In this document: in pieces, positions 8,125 through 17,275 of the stretch
How positions within the stretch are numbered: the stretch's first letter is position 1
How the letters are laid out: each line of letters starts with the position of its first letter
Origin: an uncultured Euryhalocaulis sp.
GTDB taxonomy: Bacteria > Pseudomonadota > Alphaproteobacteria > Caulobacterales > Maricaulaceae
DNA length: 64,000 bases
Assembly (NCBI GenBank): GCA_913055605.1
Contig: CAJXKJ010000010.1
Span: 1-64,000 of the forward strand
Direction: 5' to 3'
Translations under genes and position numbers: made by a program
The notes under the pieces: model-generated
What the model was told of the DNA's origin: nothing
Databases searched by the model: none
The model's input: the letters and a program-made list of their open reading frames with translations, nothing else

Positions 8125-9069
8125 GTGCGTTCGTTCGAAACCATGAATCGGCGCGGCCTGCTGGCCGGGATCGGCGCGAGCGCGCTGGTCTGCGCCGGCG
8201 TGCCGGGCGCGCGCCGGGCCATGGCCGCCGACGCGGCGCTGAGCGCCGAGGATATGGGCGACGGCCTGACCCTGTTCACCGGGGCCGGCTGCAACGTTCT
8301 GACCATGCCGGACCGCGGCGGGCTGATGATGGTCGACGGCGGATCGCGCGAGCACGGCGCGGCGCTGCTGGACTTCGTCGCCGAGCGCACCGGCGGGGCG
8401 CCGGTGAATACGCTGTTCAACACAAACTGGCGCAATACCGGCGCGAACGACATTCTGGGCGCGCGCGGCGCGACCATCGTCGCGCACAAGAACACCGCGA
8501 TGTGGATGGGCGCCGAATACGGCGTCGACTGGGAGAACCGCCGCTATGCGCCGCGCGATCCGGCGGCGCGGCCGAACCAGACTTTTTATGAGTCCGGGGC
8601 GACGTCCGCGGACGGCGCGCGCGTCGACTATGCCTATATGCTGCAGTCCCATACCGACGGAGACATCTATGTCTTCCACCGGGACGCCGACGTGATGATG
8701 GCCGGCGGCGTGGCCGCCGACCCGGCGCTTGGCTATCCGGTGCTGGATTACTGCACCGGCGGGTGGATCGGCGGCATGCTGGACGGCCTGCAGGACATGA
8801 TGGAGGCGGGCGGGGCGGACACGCTCTATGTCCCCGCGCAGGGCCGGGTTCTGACCCGGGCCGATCTTCAGGCGCAGTACGACATGCTGCTGACGTTGAA
8901 GGCGCGCTTCATCGATCTGATGAAACAGGGCATGGGCGCCGAGGACATGCTGGCCGCCGGCGCGACCGCCGAATACGACGAGACATGGGGCGATCCGGAG
9001 CTGTTCGTCCATACCGCATGGCGCGGGATGCTGGGCCATCTGCGCGTGCTGGGAGGGATCATCGCATGA
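8125..9069 (+). CDS. Exported MBL-fold protein with lost metal ligands
   Basis: A 314-residue protein with a Tat-type signal ('MNRRGLLAGIG', residues 7-17). The body aligns by eye with metallo-beta-lactamase-fold hydrolases: 'GGLMMVDGGS' (65-74), 'LFNTNWRNTGAND' (98-109), 'IVAHKNT' (118-124), 'HTDGDIYVF' (176-184) and 'GGWIGGML' (212-219). The metal motif HxHxDH, normally written NTHWHxDHTGGN here, is NTNWRN--TGAN, and the bridging Asp region reads AGG instead of GD. Metal-dependent hydrolysis is therefore unlikely; a binding or structural role is inferred. GTG start at 8125 has a strong GGAGG site. It overlaps the next gene by ATGA, indicating translational coupling. Confidence 0.75.
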   Translation: MRSFETMNRRGLLAGIGASALVCAGVPGARRAMAADAALSAEDMGDGLTLFTGAGCNVLTMPDRGGLMMVDGGSREHGAALLDFVAERTGGAPVNTLFNTNWRNTGANDILGARGATIVAHKNTAMWMGAEYGVDWENRRYAPRDPAARPNQTFYESGATSADGARVDYAYMLQSHTDGDIYVFHRDADVMMAGGVAADPALGYPVLDYCTGGWIGGMLDGLQDMMEAGGADTLYVPAQGRVLTRADLQAQYDMLLTLKARFIDLMKQGMGAEDMLAAGATAEYDETWGDPELFVHTAWRGMLGHLRVLGGIIA

Positions 9070-11546
9070 GTGCGCACCGCACCATCCGCGCCGCGCTGCT
9101 GGCCGGCGGTTTCGCCGCCGCCGGTTTCGGCGCGCAGGCCGCTGAGGCTGATGCGGCGCATGGCGAAGCCCATAGCCAGGCATTGGCCACCGCCGAAGCC
9201 GACATCGGCGGCAAGTGGGACCTGCTGGAGACCTATTGCGTGGAGTGCCACAACTTCACCGACTGGGCCGGCGGCGTGGCGTTCGACACGATGTCGCCCG
9301 ACGGCGTGCCGGACGACGCCGAGATCTGGGAAAGCGTCGTGGCGCGCCTGGGCGCGCGGATGATGCCGCCGCCGGGCTCCGACCAGCCCGAGCAGGGCGA
9401 GGTGGATTCCTTCGTCGCGTCGCTGGAAGGCTATCTGGACACCGCCGGGGAGGGCGAGGCGCATGCGGGCTGGATCCCGCTGCACCGGCTGAACCGCACC
9501 GAATATGCGCGCGCGGTCTATGACCTGCTGGCGCTGGAGGTGGACGCCGAGGCGCTGCTGCCGCGCGATCCGGAAAGCGACGGCTTCGACAATATCGCCT
9601 CCATGCTGGGCACCTCCCCGGCCTTTGTGGAGCAGTTCGTGGCCGCGGCGCAGGACGTCAGCATGCAGGCGGTCGGCGACCAGTCGCCGAAGGTCGCCAC
9701 GCGCACCTATCGCCCCGAGACCGGCAACCAGACCGGCCATGTCCGTGGCCTGCCGCTGGGCACGCGCGGCGGCATGGCGGCGGAGCATTTCTTCCCCGCC
9801 GACGGCGAATATGAATTCGATATCGCCGGGCCGGGCGGCGGCGCGGGCTATATCAACGCGCTGGACCACAAGCACACCGTGATCATGACGATCGACGGCG
9901 AGCAGGTGTTCGAGGCCGAGCTGGGCGGCGAGGACGACCTGAAGGCCGCCGACCAGAAATACGAACCGGCGCTGGCCGCGATCCAGTCCCGCTTCCAGGA
10001 CATCCGCGTGCCGGTCAGCGCCGGGCCGCACGAAGTGGGCGTGGCGTTCATCGCGCGCTCTCTGGCCAAGGCCGACGACACGCTGTTCCAGATCAATCCG
10101 CTGGGCGGCATGGACCGCGCGCCGCGTATTTCCGGCGTGACGATCACCGGGCCGTTCAATCCGACGGGAATCGAGTCCACGCCTTCGCGCGACCGCATCT
10201 TCATCTGCCGCCCCGAGGCGGCGGACCAGGAGCGCGCCTGCGCCGAACGGATCATGAAGAACCTGGCCGCGCGCGCCTTCCGCCGCGACGTGACCGACGC
10301 GGACATCGAAGACCCGATGGCCTTCTATGACCAGGGCGCGGCAGAGGGCGGGTTCGAGGCCGGCGTGCAGCAGGGCCTGATGGCGATCCTGGCCAGCCCG
10401 AAATTCCTGTACCGGGCGATGGTCCCGGCCGAGGGCTCCGACCTGCAGGCTGCGGGCGTCGCGCCGCTGGACGACACGGCGCTGGCGTCCCGCCTGTCCT
10501 TCTTCCTGTGGAGCCAGCCGCCCGATGCGGAGCTGCGGGACCTCGCCGCCTCCGGCGCGCTGCAGGACGCCGCCGTGCTGGACGCGCAGGTGGACCGCAT
10601 GCTGGCCGATCCGCGGGCCCGGTCGCTGACGACCAATTTCGCGTTCCAGTGGCTGCGCATGCGCCTGCTGGACGATGTCGATCCCGACCCGGCGCTGTTC
10701 CCGGAATTCGACGGCGATTTGCGCCGCGCCTTCCGCACCGAGGTCGAGCTGTTCGTCGACGACGTGTTCCGCAACGACCGCAGCATCCTGGACCTGCTGA
10801 CCGCCGACGACACCTATGTGAACGAGCGGCTGGCCCTGCATTACGGCATCGCCGGGGTGCGCGGCGACCGGTTCCGCAAGGTGACGCTGGACAATCCGGC
10901 CCGTTACGGCCTGCTGGGCAAGGGCGCGATCCTGATGTCGACCTCCTACGGCAACCGGACCTCGCCGGTGCTGCGCGGGGCGTTCGTGCTGGAGAACATG
11001 ATCGGCACGCCGGCGGCGGCGCCGCCGCCGAACGTTGAGGCGTTCCCGGAGACGCAGCCGGGCGAAAAGGCCCTGACCGTGCGCGAGCGGCTCGAGTCGC
11101 ACCGCGCGATCCCGTCCTGCAACCAGTGCCACGGCGTGATCGACCCGCTTGGCCTGGCGCTGGAGAGCTTCGACGCCATCGGCACGTTCCGGGAGAAGGA
11201 CCGTTTCGCCGGGATGCAGATCGACGCCTCCACCACCATGGTGGACGGCACGGTTCTGGACGGTCCGGCGGACCTGTCCGCCGTGCTGGCCGATAGGCCG
11301 GACCGCTTCGCCCAGACCCTGACGCGCAAGATGATGACCTTCGCGCTCGGCCGCACGGTGGAGTACGAAGACATGCCGCGCGTGCGCGCGATCGCGCGCG
11401 AGGCGGCGGCGGAGGACTATCGTTTCTCCGCCATCGTCAAAGGCATCGTGGAAAGCCCGCAATTCCGGATGATGAATCCGCCGGAAGCGGAAACCGAGGA
11501 AGCGTCCGCCGGGCCGGGCCCGGTGCGGGAAGCCAGCTTGCAGTAG
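9066..11546 (+). CDS. Diheme DUF1592/DUF1588/DUF1585-type exported protein
   Basis: An 826-residue secreted protein. The signal peptide covers about residues 1-26. A first heme c motif, 'CVECH', lies near residue 58. DUF1587 ('WIPLHRLNRTEYARAVYDLL', about 137-156) follows, then a jelly-roll-like carbohydrate-binding type region, DUF1595 ('AARAFRRDVTDADIEDPM'), DUF1592 ('ASRLSFFLWSQPPD'), DUF1588 ('MSTSYGNRTSPVLRGAFVLE' to 'CNQCHGVIDPLG', the second CxxCH) and DUF1585 ('MMTFALGRTVEYED'). This multidomain set is well known from planctomycetes, myxobacteria and some marine proteobacteria, without a proven activity. Start ATG 9066 overlaps the previous stop. Confidence 0.88.
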   Translation: MSAHRTIRAALLAGGFAAAGFGAQAAEADAAHGEAHSQALATAEADIGGKWDLLETYCVECHNFTDWAGGVAFDTMSPDGVPDDAEIWESVVARLGARMMPPPGSDQPEQGEVDSFVASLEGYLDTAGEGEAHAGWIPLHRLNRTEYARAVYDLLALEVDAEALLPRDPESDGFDNIASMLGTSPAFVEQFVAAAQDVSMQAVGDQSPKVATRTYRPETGNQTGHVRGLPLGTRGGMAAEHFFPADGEYEFDIAGPGGGAGYINALDHKHTVIMTIDGEQVFEAELGGEDDLKAADQKYEPALAAIQSRFQDIRVPVSAGPHEVGVAFIARSLAKADDTLFQINPLGGMDRAPRISGVTITGPFNPTGIESTPSRDRIFICRPEAADQERACAERIMKNLAARAFRRDVTDADIEDPMAFYDQGAAEGGFEAGVQQGLMAILASPKFLYRAMVPAEGSDLQAAGVAPLDDTALASRLSFFLWSQPPDAELRDLAASGALQDAAVLDAQVDRMLADPRARSLTTNFAFQWLRMRLLDDVDPDPALFPEFDGDLRRAFRTEVELFVDDVFRNDRSILDLLTADDTYVNERLALHYGIAGVRGDRFRKVTLDNPARYGLLGKGAILMSTSYGNRTSPVLRGAFVLENMIGTPAAAPPPNVEAFPETQPGEKALTVRERLESHRAIPSCNQCHGVIDPLGLALESFDAIGTFREKDRFAGMQIDASTTMVDGTVLDGPADLSAVLADRPDRFAQTLTRKMMTFALGRTVEYEDMPRVRAIAREAAAEDYRFSAIVKGIVESPQFRMMNPPEAETEEASAGPGPVREASLQ

Positions 11547-11580
11547 AATTAGCGTCTGACCTCAAAGGGAGGCCGTGCCG

Positions 11581-12900
11581 ATGTATCTGAAGAAAAAACA
11601 TCTTTCCCGCCGCACCATGCTGCGCGGCATGGGCGCCGCGGTGTCCCTGCCGCTGCTGGACGCGATGATCCCGGCCGGCACGGCCCTGGCCCAGACGGCG
11701 GCCGCGCCGAAGCTGCACATGGGCTTTGTCTATTTCCCGCACGGCGCGGTGATGAACAAATGGACGCCGGCCAAGGAGGGCGCGGATTTCGACACGCCCT
11801 ACATCATGGAGCCGCTGGCGAAGTTCAAAAAACAGATGACGGTCGTCTCCGGCCTGGAGAACAAGCCGGCGGTCAGCCCCGCGGTGCACGGCATCACGCC
11901 CGGCACCTGGCTGTCCTGCGTGCATCCGGCCAAGCAGCATGAGCCGCTGGGCGGGACCACGATCGACCAGATGGCGGCCCAGCACCTGAGCTCCGACACG
12001 CCGTTCCCGTCGTTGGAGCTGGCGGCCGAGCAGCGCAGCGGCACCGGCGCCTGCGATGGCACTTATGGCTGCGGGTTCGGCGACACGGTGTCGTTCCGCA
12101 ACCCGACCACGCCGCTGCCGATGGAGGCCAATCCGCGCAAGCTGTTCCAGCGCCTGTTCGGGCGCGGCGACAATCCGGCCGAGCGCCAGGCGCTGGCCGA
12201 GCAGCAGATCAGCCTGCTGGACATGATCTCCGAACAGACCGCGGAGATGAACAAGTCGCTGGGCGCGGCGGACCGGGTGACCATGGAAGGCTTCCTGGAG
12301 AATGTCCGGGAGATCGAGCGCCGGGTGAACCAGATGGGCGAACGCGACCTGTCGCATCTGGACCTGCCGGAAGCGCCGATCGGCGTGCTGGACAATTTCG
12401 ACGAGCAGCTGAACCTGATCTTCGACATCGCGGCGCTGGCCTATCAGGCCGGACTGACGCGCGTGTTCTCGATGATGATGGCGGGCGAGGCGACCAACCA
12501 GACCTATAACCACATCGGGATTCCGGACGGCTTCCACCCCATCTCGCACCACCAGAACGACCCGGCGCGGATGGAGAAGCTGTCGCAGATCCAGCGCTAC
12601 AACACCGAGGTGTTCGCGAAATTCGTGCAGAAGCTGGCCGACATGCCGGACGGCGACGGCTCCATGCTGGACCACACCATCCTGCTGTTCGGCTCGAACA
12701 TGTCGAACTCGAACCTGCACGATAATTTCCCGCTGCCGTCGGTTCTGGTGGGCGGGGGCTGCGGCGCGATCCGCGGCAACCAGCACCTGAAATACGCCGA
12801 CCGCACCCCGCACGCGAACCTGCTCTATACGCTGATGCTGCGGGCCGGGCTGGACGTGAATTCGGTGGGCGACTCCACCGGCGAATTCACGGAGATCTGA
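11581..12900 (+). CDS. DUF1552 domain protein, Tat-exported
   Basis: A 439-residue protein starting with a clear Tat signal ('SRRTMLRGMGAAVSLPLLD'). The rest matches DUF1552: 'GFVYFPHGAVMNKWTP', 'TVVSGLENK', 'HGITPGTWLSC', 'EATNQTYNHIGIPDGFHPISHH' region and 'LLFGSNMSNSNLHDN'. DUF1552 is related to the DUF1501 sulfatase-like superfamily and almost always accompanies DUF1592/DUF1588 proteins. Folding before Tat export suggests a cofactor or metal. ATG at 11581 has an AAAGGGAGG site 8 nt upstream. It lies 34 bp after the diheme protein and 2 bp before the ankyrin gene, within one operon. Confidence 0.9.
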   Translation: MYLKKKHLSRRTMLRGMGAAVSLPLLDAMIPAGTALAQTAAAPKLHMGFVYFPHGAVMNKWTPAKEGADFDTPYIMEPLAKFKKQMTVVSGLENKPAVSPAVHGITPGTWLSCVHPAKQHEPLGGTTIDQMAAQHLSSDTPFPSLELAAEQRSGTGACDGTYGCGFGDTVSFRNPTTPLPMEANPRKLFQRLFGRGDNPAERQALAEQQISLLDMISEQTAEMNKSLGAADRVTMEGFLENVREIERRVNQMGERDLSHLDLPEAPIGVLDNFDEQLNLIFDIAALAYQAGLTRVFSMMMAGEATNQTYNHIGIPDGFHPISHHQNDPARMEKLSQIQRYNTEVFAKFVQKLADMPDGDGSMLDHTILLFGSNMSNSNLHDNFPLPSVLVGGGCGAIRGNQHLKYADRTPHANLLYTLMLRAGLDVNSVGDSTGEFTEI

Positions 12901-12902
12901 CG

Positions 12903-14474
12903 ATGCGGGCGGCTCTCCTCGGCGCGGCGGCGCTCGCGGCCTCATTCGCCGCCGCGCAGGCGTCCGAGCTGGTCGACGCGGTGCGCGCGGACGACGACGC
13001 GGCGGCGATCGCGCTGATCGAGTCCGGCGCCGACGTGAACGCCATGACGCCGGACGGCGCCACGGCGCTGCACTGGGCCGCCTATCAGGACGATGTGGAG
13101 ATGGCGCGCCGTCTGATCCGCGCCGGCGCGGACGCAAGCGTCGCCAACGATTACGGCTCCACGCCGCTGAGCGAGGCGGCCGTGGCGGCGGATGCGGAGA
13201 TGATCGCCCTGCTGCTGGACGCCGGGGCCGACCCGAACGAGACCAACGCCGACGGCCAGACCGCGCTGATGCTGGTCGCACGCACCGACCGGACCGAGGC
13301 GGCGCGGGCGCTGATCCGCGCGGGCGCGGACGTGAACGCCGCCGAGCAATGGCGCGGCCAGACCGCGCTGATGTGGGCCGCCCACGACCAGCGCCCGGCG
13401 ATGACGGAGCTGTTGCTGGAGGCGGGCGCCGATCCGAACGCGCGGTCCTTCGTCAATGACTGGAAGCGTCAGACAACCATCGAGTCGCGCGCCCAGTACC
13501 GGCCGTCCGGCGGGCTGACCCCGCTGCTGTACGCCGCGCGCGAGGGGTGCCTGGACTGCGCCCGGGCGCTGGTGGAGTACGGGGCGGATGTGGACCTGCC
13601 CGATCCGGACGAGATCGCGCCGCTGCTGATGGCGATCGACAATCTGCATTTCGACGTCGCGCAATTCCTGCTGGAGGCCGGCGCCGATCCGCAGAAATGG
13701 GACCGCCGCGGCCGCACCCCGCTTTATGTCGCGGTCGACGTGAACACGCTGCCCAATGGCGGGCGGCCGGACCTGCCCTCCATGGACGAGACGACCGCGA
13801 TGGACATCGCGCGGGCGCTGCTGGCCATGGGCGTGGAGATCGACCCGCAGCTGAAGCTGCGCGCGCCGTACCGCAATGTCGGGGCGGACCGGGGCGGCGA
13901 CATCACGCTGACCATCGGCGTCACGCCGCTGTACCGCGCCGCCAAGGCGTTCGACCTTGAGGCGACGGCGCTGCTGCTGGAGCACGGGGCGGACCCGAAC
14001 ATGCCGCAGGTCGGCGGCATCACACCGACCATGGTTGCGGCCGGGCAGGGCTCTTTCGATTCCGACACGCGCGGCGCCTATGACACCGCGGACGTGCAGA
14101 AGCGCAGCATCGCCACGCTGGAGCTGCTGATCGCGGCGGGCGGCGACGTGAACCGCACGATGTACGACAACCGCCGTCATGTGGTGATCGAGCCGTCGCT
14201 GCAGCCGCGCCAGGGCCAGACGGCGGCGCACGGCGCGGCGATCTGGGGCTGGGGCGAGGTGATCCGCTATCTGGCCGAGAACGGGGCGGACCTGACCATC
14301 ACCGACACGGCCGGCAAGACGGTCCTGGATGCGGCGCTTGGCCGCGCGGGCGGCAATGGCCGCGGCGGCACGTCGATCACCCCGCATCCCGAGACGGGCG
14401 CTTTGATCGAGACCCTGCTGGCGCAGGATACGGCCAGCGCCGAAGACCCGACGCGGACCGCCAGCGCGCAATAG
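12903..14474 (+). CDS. Exported ankyrin-repeat protein
   Basis: A 523-residue protein with a signal peptide (about 1-20) followed by roughly nine to ten ankyrin repeats spanning residues 22-490 ('GADVNAMTPDGATALHWAAYQ', 'GADASVANDYGSTPLSEAA', 'GADPNETNADGQTALMLVA' and so on). Some repeats are separated by longer insertions (about 178-200 and 280-340). A Cys pair occurs in 'GCLDCARALVEYG'. The protein ends in a polar tail. Ankyrin arrays bind other proteins; here, in the periplasm, the likely partners are the DUF1592 and DUF1552 products encoded directly upstream (2 bp gap). The binding partner is inference. Confidence 0.88.
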   Translation: MRAALLGAAALAASFAAAQASELVDAVRADDDAAAIALIESGADVNAMTPDGATALHWAAYQDDVEMARRLIRAGADASVANDYGSTPLSEAAVAADAEMIALLLDAGADPNETNADGQTALMLVARTDRTEAARALIRAGADVNAAEQWRGQTALMWAAHDQRPAMTELLLEAGADPNARSFVNDWKRQTTIESRAQYRPSGGLTPLLYAAREGCLDCARALVEYGADVDLPDPDEIAPLLMAIDNLHFDVAQFLLEAGADPQKWDRRGRTPLYVAVDVNTLPNGGRPDLPSMDETTAMDIARALLAMGVEIDPQLKLRAPYRNVGADRGGDITLTIGVTPLYRAAKAFDLEATALLLEHGADPNMPQVGGITPTMVAAGQGSFDSDTRGAYDTADVQKRSIATLELLIAAGGDVNRTMYDNRRHVVIEPSLQPRQGQTAAHGAAIWGWGEVIRYLAENGADLTITDTAGKTVLDAALGRAGGNGRGGTSITPHPETGALIETLLAQDTASAEDPTRTASAQ

Positions 14475-14480
14475 CTGCGT

Positions 14481-14531
14481 TGCAGCGCACATTGACAAAA
14501 CATGCGCGCGCAATGCCTTTTTTGCGCTGCA
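14481..14531. promoter_or_regulatory. 9-bp inverted repeat flanking a TTGACA box upstream of the XRE regulator
   Basis: TGCAGCGCA (14481-14489) and its exact complement TGCGCTGCA (14523-14531) are separated by 33 bp. Between them lies TTGACA (14492-14497), a perfect -35 hexamer, though no good -10 follows at 17 nt. The arrangement fits an operator pair for the helix-turn-helix gene that starts just downstream. Promoter function is inferred. Confidence 0.45.
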
Positions 14532-14559
14532 TGATTTGCGACTCCCTTCCGGCGCTCCT

Positions 14560-15399
14560 GTGAGCGAGACAGCCCAGCGCGAAGCCCTCTCGGCGTTCCT
14601 CAAGAACCGCCGGGCGCGGCTGAGCCCCGCCGAGGCGGGTTTCCCCGACACCAAGCGGCGCCGCACGCCGGGCCTGCGGCGCGAAGAGATCGCGGCGCTC
14701 TCCGGCGTAAGCGTCACCTGGTACACGCATCTGGAGCAGGGGCGGGACGTGCGCGCCTCCATCGACGTGCTGGAGCGGCTGGCCTCGGCGCTGCAGCTGT
14801 CCAGCGCCGAGCGCCAATATCTGTTCGAGCTGGGCCAGAGCCGGCCGGCGCCGATCCCGCCGGGCGAGATCGACGCCCTGCCGCCGGCCCTGCTGACCAT
14901 GATCGAGGCGCTGAACCTGCCGGCCTATGTGATCTCCATGCGCTGGGACGTGCTGGCCTGGAATCCGATGTGCACCGAGGTGCTGCGCGACTATGACGCG
15001 CTGCCGAGGGGCGAGCGAAACCTGCTGAAAATCCTGTTCTCCCAGACCGATTATCCGAAGGACCGGGACGAGTATCTGGCGATGGCGCGCCGCCTGGTGG
15101 CGAAGCTGCGCATCGACTACAGCCAGTTCCCCGGCGATCCGGGGCTGGAGAAGCTGGTCGCCGACCTGAAGCGCGATTTTTCGGTGTTCCGCGAGCTGTG
15201 GGCGACGCCGGAGGTCGAGGCCCGGTCGGAGGGGGTCAGCGTGCTGGACCACCCCGTCGGCGGAGCCATGCGTCTGCAGCATTCCTCCTATGTCCCCGAG
15301 GGGTGCCCGACCCTGCGTCTGGTGATGTTCGCGCCGCTGGATGCCGAGAGTTCAAAAGCGCTGCAGACGGTTCACGGGCAGTTAGTCCAAACGGCCTGA
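14560..15399 (+). CDS. XRE-family transcriptional regulator with MmyB-like ligand domain
   Basis: The 279-residue protein has an N-terminal helix-turn-helix ('LRREEIAALSGVSVTWYTHLEQGRDV', about residues 40-66) and a C-terminal MmyB-like domain, a PAS-like fold thought to bind a fatty acid or similar ligand ('VISMRWDVLAWNPMCTEVL', 'QHSSYVPEGCPTLRLVMFAPLD'). The GTG at 14560 gives the usual N-terminus for the family; a TTG at 14536 is an alternative. Family members often repress a divergent or downstream oxidoreductase. Here the downstream neighbours are the O-demethylase cluster after a 337-bp gap. An inverted repeat just upstream suggests autoregulation. Confidence 0.85.
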   Translation: MSETAQREALSAFLKNRRARLSPAEAGFPDTKRRRTPGLRREEIAALSGVSVTWYTHLEQGRDVRASIDVLERLASALQLSSAERQYLFELGQSRPAPIPPGEIDALPPALLTMIEALNLPAYVISMRWDVLAWNPMCTEVLRDYDALPRGERNLLKILFSQTDYPKDRDEYLAMARRLVAKLRIDYSQFPGDPGLEKLVADLKRDFSVFRELWATPEVEARSEGVSVLDHPVGGAMRLQHSSYVPEGCPTLRLVMFAPLDAESSKALQTVHGQLVQTA

Positions 15400-15736
15400 A
15401 CAGGGTGGCAGACTTTCTGATAGGATGAAGTCGCCTCTATTCCGTAATGCGTTGCCTTTGCTAGGTTCCGCCGCCATAAGTCCGCCGGTCCGGTCAAAAT
15501 TGTCTTCGCCCTCCGCCGCGCAGGGACGAAGCAGCGGCCCGGCGTCGTAGGGAGAACGTCCAGCGCGGCTTTCGGCTTTCCGTCCCGGGGCGGTTGCGCG
15601 TTTCACGCGCATCGGCGCCGGCGCGATCTAACCGGCCAGATCTCATTCCTTGGCCATCCCGGCGCATTCGGCGCCAGCGGCCTGCATCGCCGTGTCCGGC
15701 GGAGCCTGGTCCTGTCTATTTGGAGAACGTGACGAT
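15400..15736. other. 337-bp intergenic region before the LigM-like gene
   Basis: No coding sequence of plausible composition and no recognisable riboswitch or tRNA is visible. A small hairpin GGCGC-attcg-GCGCC lies near 15660-15675. A weak promoter-like pair (TTGCCT near 15453, then CATAAG after 17 nt) is possible. The length would suit a regulated leader for the demethylase gene. Confidence 0.4.
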
Positions 15737-17134
15737 ATGAGCGGTAAGAGTCTCGAAGACCTGTTGAAGGGCAAGAACCCGGTCGAAGTGCTGCGCAATT
15801 CGCAGGCCGGCCCGAACGTCTATCCCGGCGTCCCCCCCGAATTCACCAACTGGCGCGACGAGCAACGCGCCTGGCAGGAAACGGCGGTTCTGTTCGACCA
15901 GTCCTTCCACATGGCGGACCTGTTCGTCGAAGGCCCGGACGCCTTCAAGCTGCTGAACCATCTCGGCATCAACAGCTTCAACAACTACCAGCCGATGAAG
16001 GCCAAGCAGTTCGTTCCGGTGACCCCGGACGGCTATGTCATCGGCGACGTCATCCTGTTCTATTACGAAGAGAACAAATTCTCCCTGGTCGGCCGCGCGC
16101 CGGTTCTGAACTGGATCATGTTCCACGCCGAAACCGGCGGCTATGACGTCAAGGTGACGCTGGACCAGCGCTGGGCGCTGCGCGACGACAACAAGCGCGC
16201 GATGTACCGCTTCCAGGTCCAGGGCCCGAACGCCATGAAGGTGATCGGCAAGGCCATCGGCACCACGCCGCCGGACCTGAAGTTCTTCAACATGACCTCG
16301 CTGAAAATCGGCGGCAAGGATGTCGGCGCGCTGCGTCACGGCATGGCCGGCCAGCCGGGCTTCGAGCTGTACGGCCCGTGGGAGCATTACGATGCGGTCC
16401 GCGACGCGCTGATCGCGGCGGGCGAGGAATTCGGCCTGACCCTCGTGGGCGGCCGCGCCTATTCGTCCAACACGCTGGAATCGGCCTGGATTCCCTCGCC
16501 GCTGCCGGCGGTGTATTCGGGCGAGGGCACGAAGGCCTATCGCGAATGGGCCCCGGCCACCGGCTATGAAGGCACCTGCTCCATCGGCGGCTCCTTCCTG
16601 TCCGAAAACATCGAAGACTATTACTTCACGCCGTGGGACCTGGGTTATGGCCCGTTCGTGAAGTTCGACCACGACTTCATCGGCGCCGACGCGCTGAAGA
16701 AAATGTCGGAAGGCCCGCACCGCAAGAAGGTGACGCTGGTTCTGGACGAAGCCGATGTGCTGGGCGCGATCGGCAGCCAGTATCAGAAGGGCAACCGCGC
16801 CAAGTTCATCGAATACCCGTCGGCGGTGTACTCGATGCACCCGTTCGACGCGGTGTACGGCAAGGGCGGCAAGGCCGCCGGCGTGTCCACCTGGGTCGGC
16901 TACAGCTCCAACGAGCGCGCCATGCTGACCCTGGCCGTGCTGGACCAGGAGTTCGCCGAGCCCGGCACCGAAGTGACCTTCGTGTGGGGCGAGGAAGACG
17001 GCGGCACGTCCAAGCCGACCGTCGAGCCGCACTCCCAGACCGAGATCAAGGCCACGGTCGCTCCGGCGCCGTACGCCGAGGTCGCCCGCAAGCAATACGC
17101 CGCGGGCAGCTGGCGCGAGAAGGCCACGGCCTAA
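15737..17134 (+). CDS. LigM-type tetrahydrofolate-dependent aromatic O-demethylase (GcvT family)
   Basis: A 465-residue cytoplasmic protein of the aminomethyltransferase (GcvT) fold, close in length and pattern to vanillate/3-O-methylgallate O-demethylase LigM, which moves the aryl methyl group to tetrahydrofolate. Visible blocks: 'DQSFHMADLFVEGPDAFKLL' and 'QFVPVTPDGYVIGD' near the N-terminus, 'RFQVQGPNAMKVIGKA', 'LRHGMAGQPGFELYGPW' and 'GRAYSSNTLESAW' in the folate domain, and a beta-barrel C-terminus. ATG 15737 follows a TTTGGAG site. The exact substrate (vanillate, a methoxybenzoate or another methyl donor) cannot be told. A terminator follows directly, so the gene may be monocistronic. 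Confidence 0.8.
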   Translation: MSGKSLEDLLKGKNPVEVLRNSQAGPNVYPGVPPEFTNWRDEQRAWQETAVLFDQSFHMADLFVEGPDAFKLLNHLGINSFNNYQPMKAKQFVPVTPDGYVIGDVILFYYEENKFSLVGRAPVLNWIMFHAETGGYDVKVTLDQRWALRDDNKRAMYRFQVQGPNAMKVIGKAIGTTPPDLKFFNMTSLKIGGKDVGALRHGMAGQPGFELYGPWEHYDAVRDALIAAGEEFGLTLVGGRAYSSNTLESAWIPSPLPAVYSGEGTKAYREWAPATGYEGTCSIGGSFLSENIEDYYFTPWDLGYGPFVKFDHDFIGADALKKMSEGPHRKKVTLVLDEADVLGAIGSQYQKGNRAKFIEYPSAVYSMHPFDAVYGKGGKAAGVSTWVGYSSNERAMLTLAVLDQEFAEPGTEVTFVWGEEDGGTSKPTVEPHSQTEIKATVAPAPYAEVARKQYAAGSWREKATA

Positions 17135-17164
17135 GGGCCGCGGGCATTCACGCCTGACGTATCG

Positions 17165-17202
17165 GGGCGGCGGGGACTGGTCTCCGCCGCCCTTTCTTTT
17201 TC
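17165..17202 (+). terminator. Intrinsic terminator after the LigM-like gene
   Basis: GGGCGGCGG (17165-17173) pairs with CCGCCGCCC (17184-17192), followed by a T-rich run to 17202. Confidence 0.85.
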
Positions 17203-17275
17203 TCCGGGGACGTTGCATCAGGACGGGCGCGTCAGCGCCGGTGTGATGGGCGCGGCCGCAACCAGGAACACGGCC

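Noticed and set aside
8763-9065. In-frame extension of the DUF1592 protein by 101 codons
   Set aside because: It overlaps the MBL-fold gene and would remove the signal peptide; ATG 9066 with the ATGA overlap is better.
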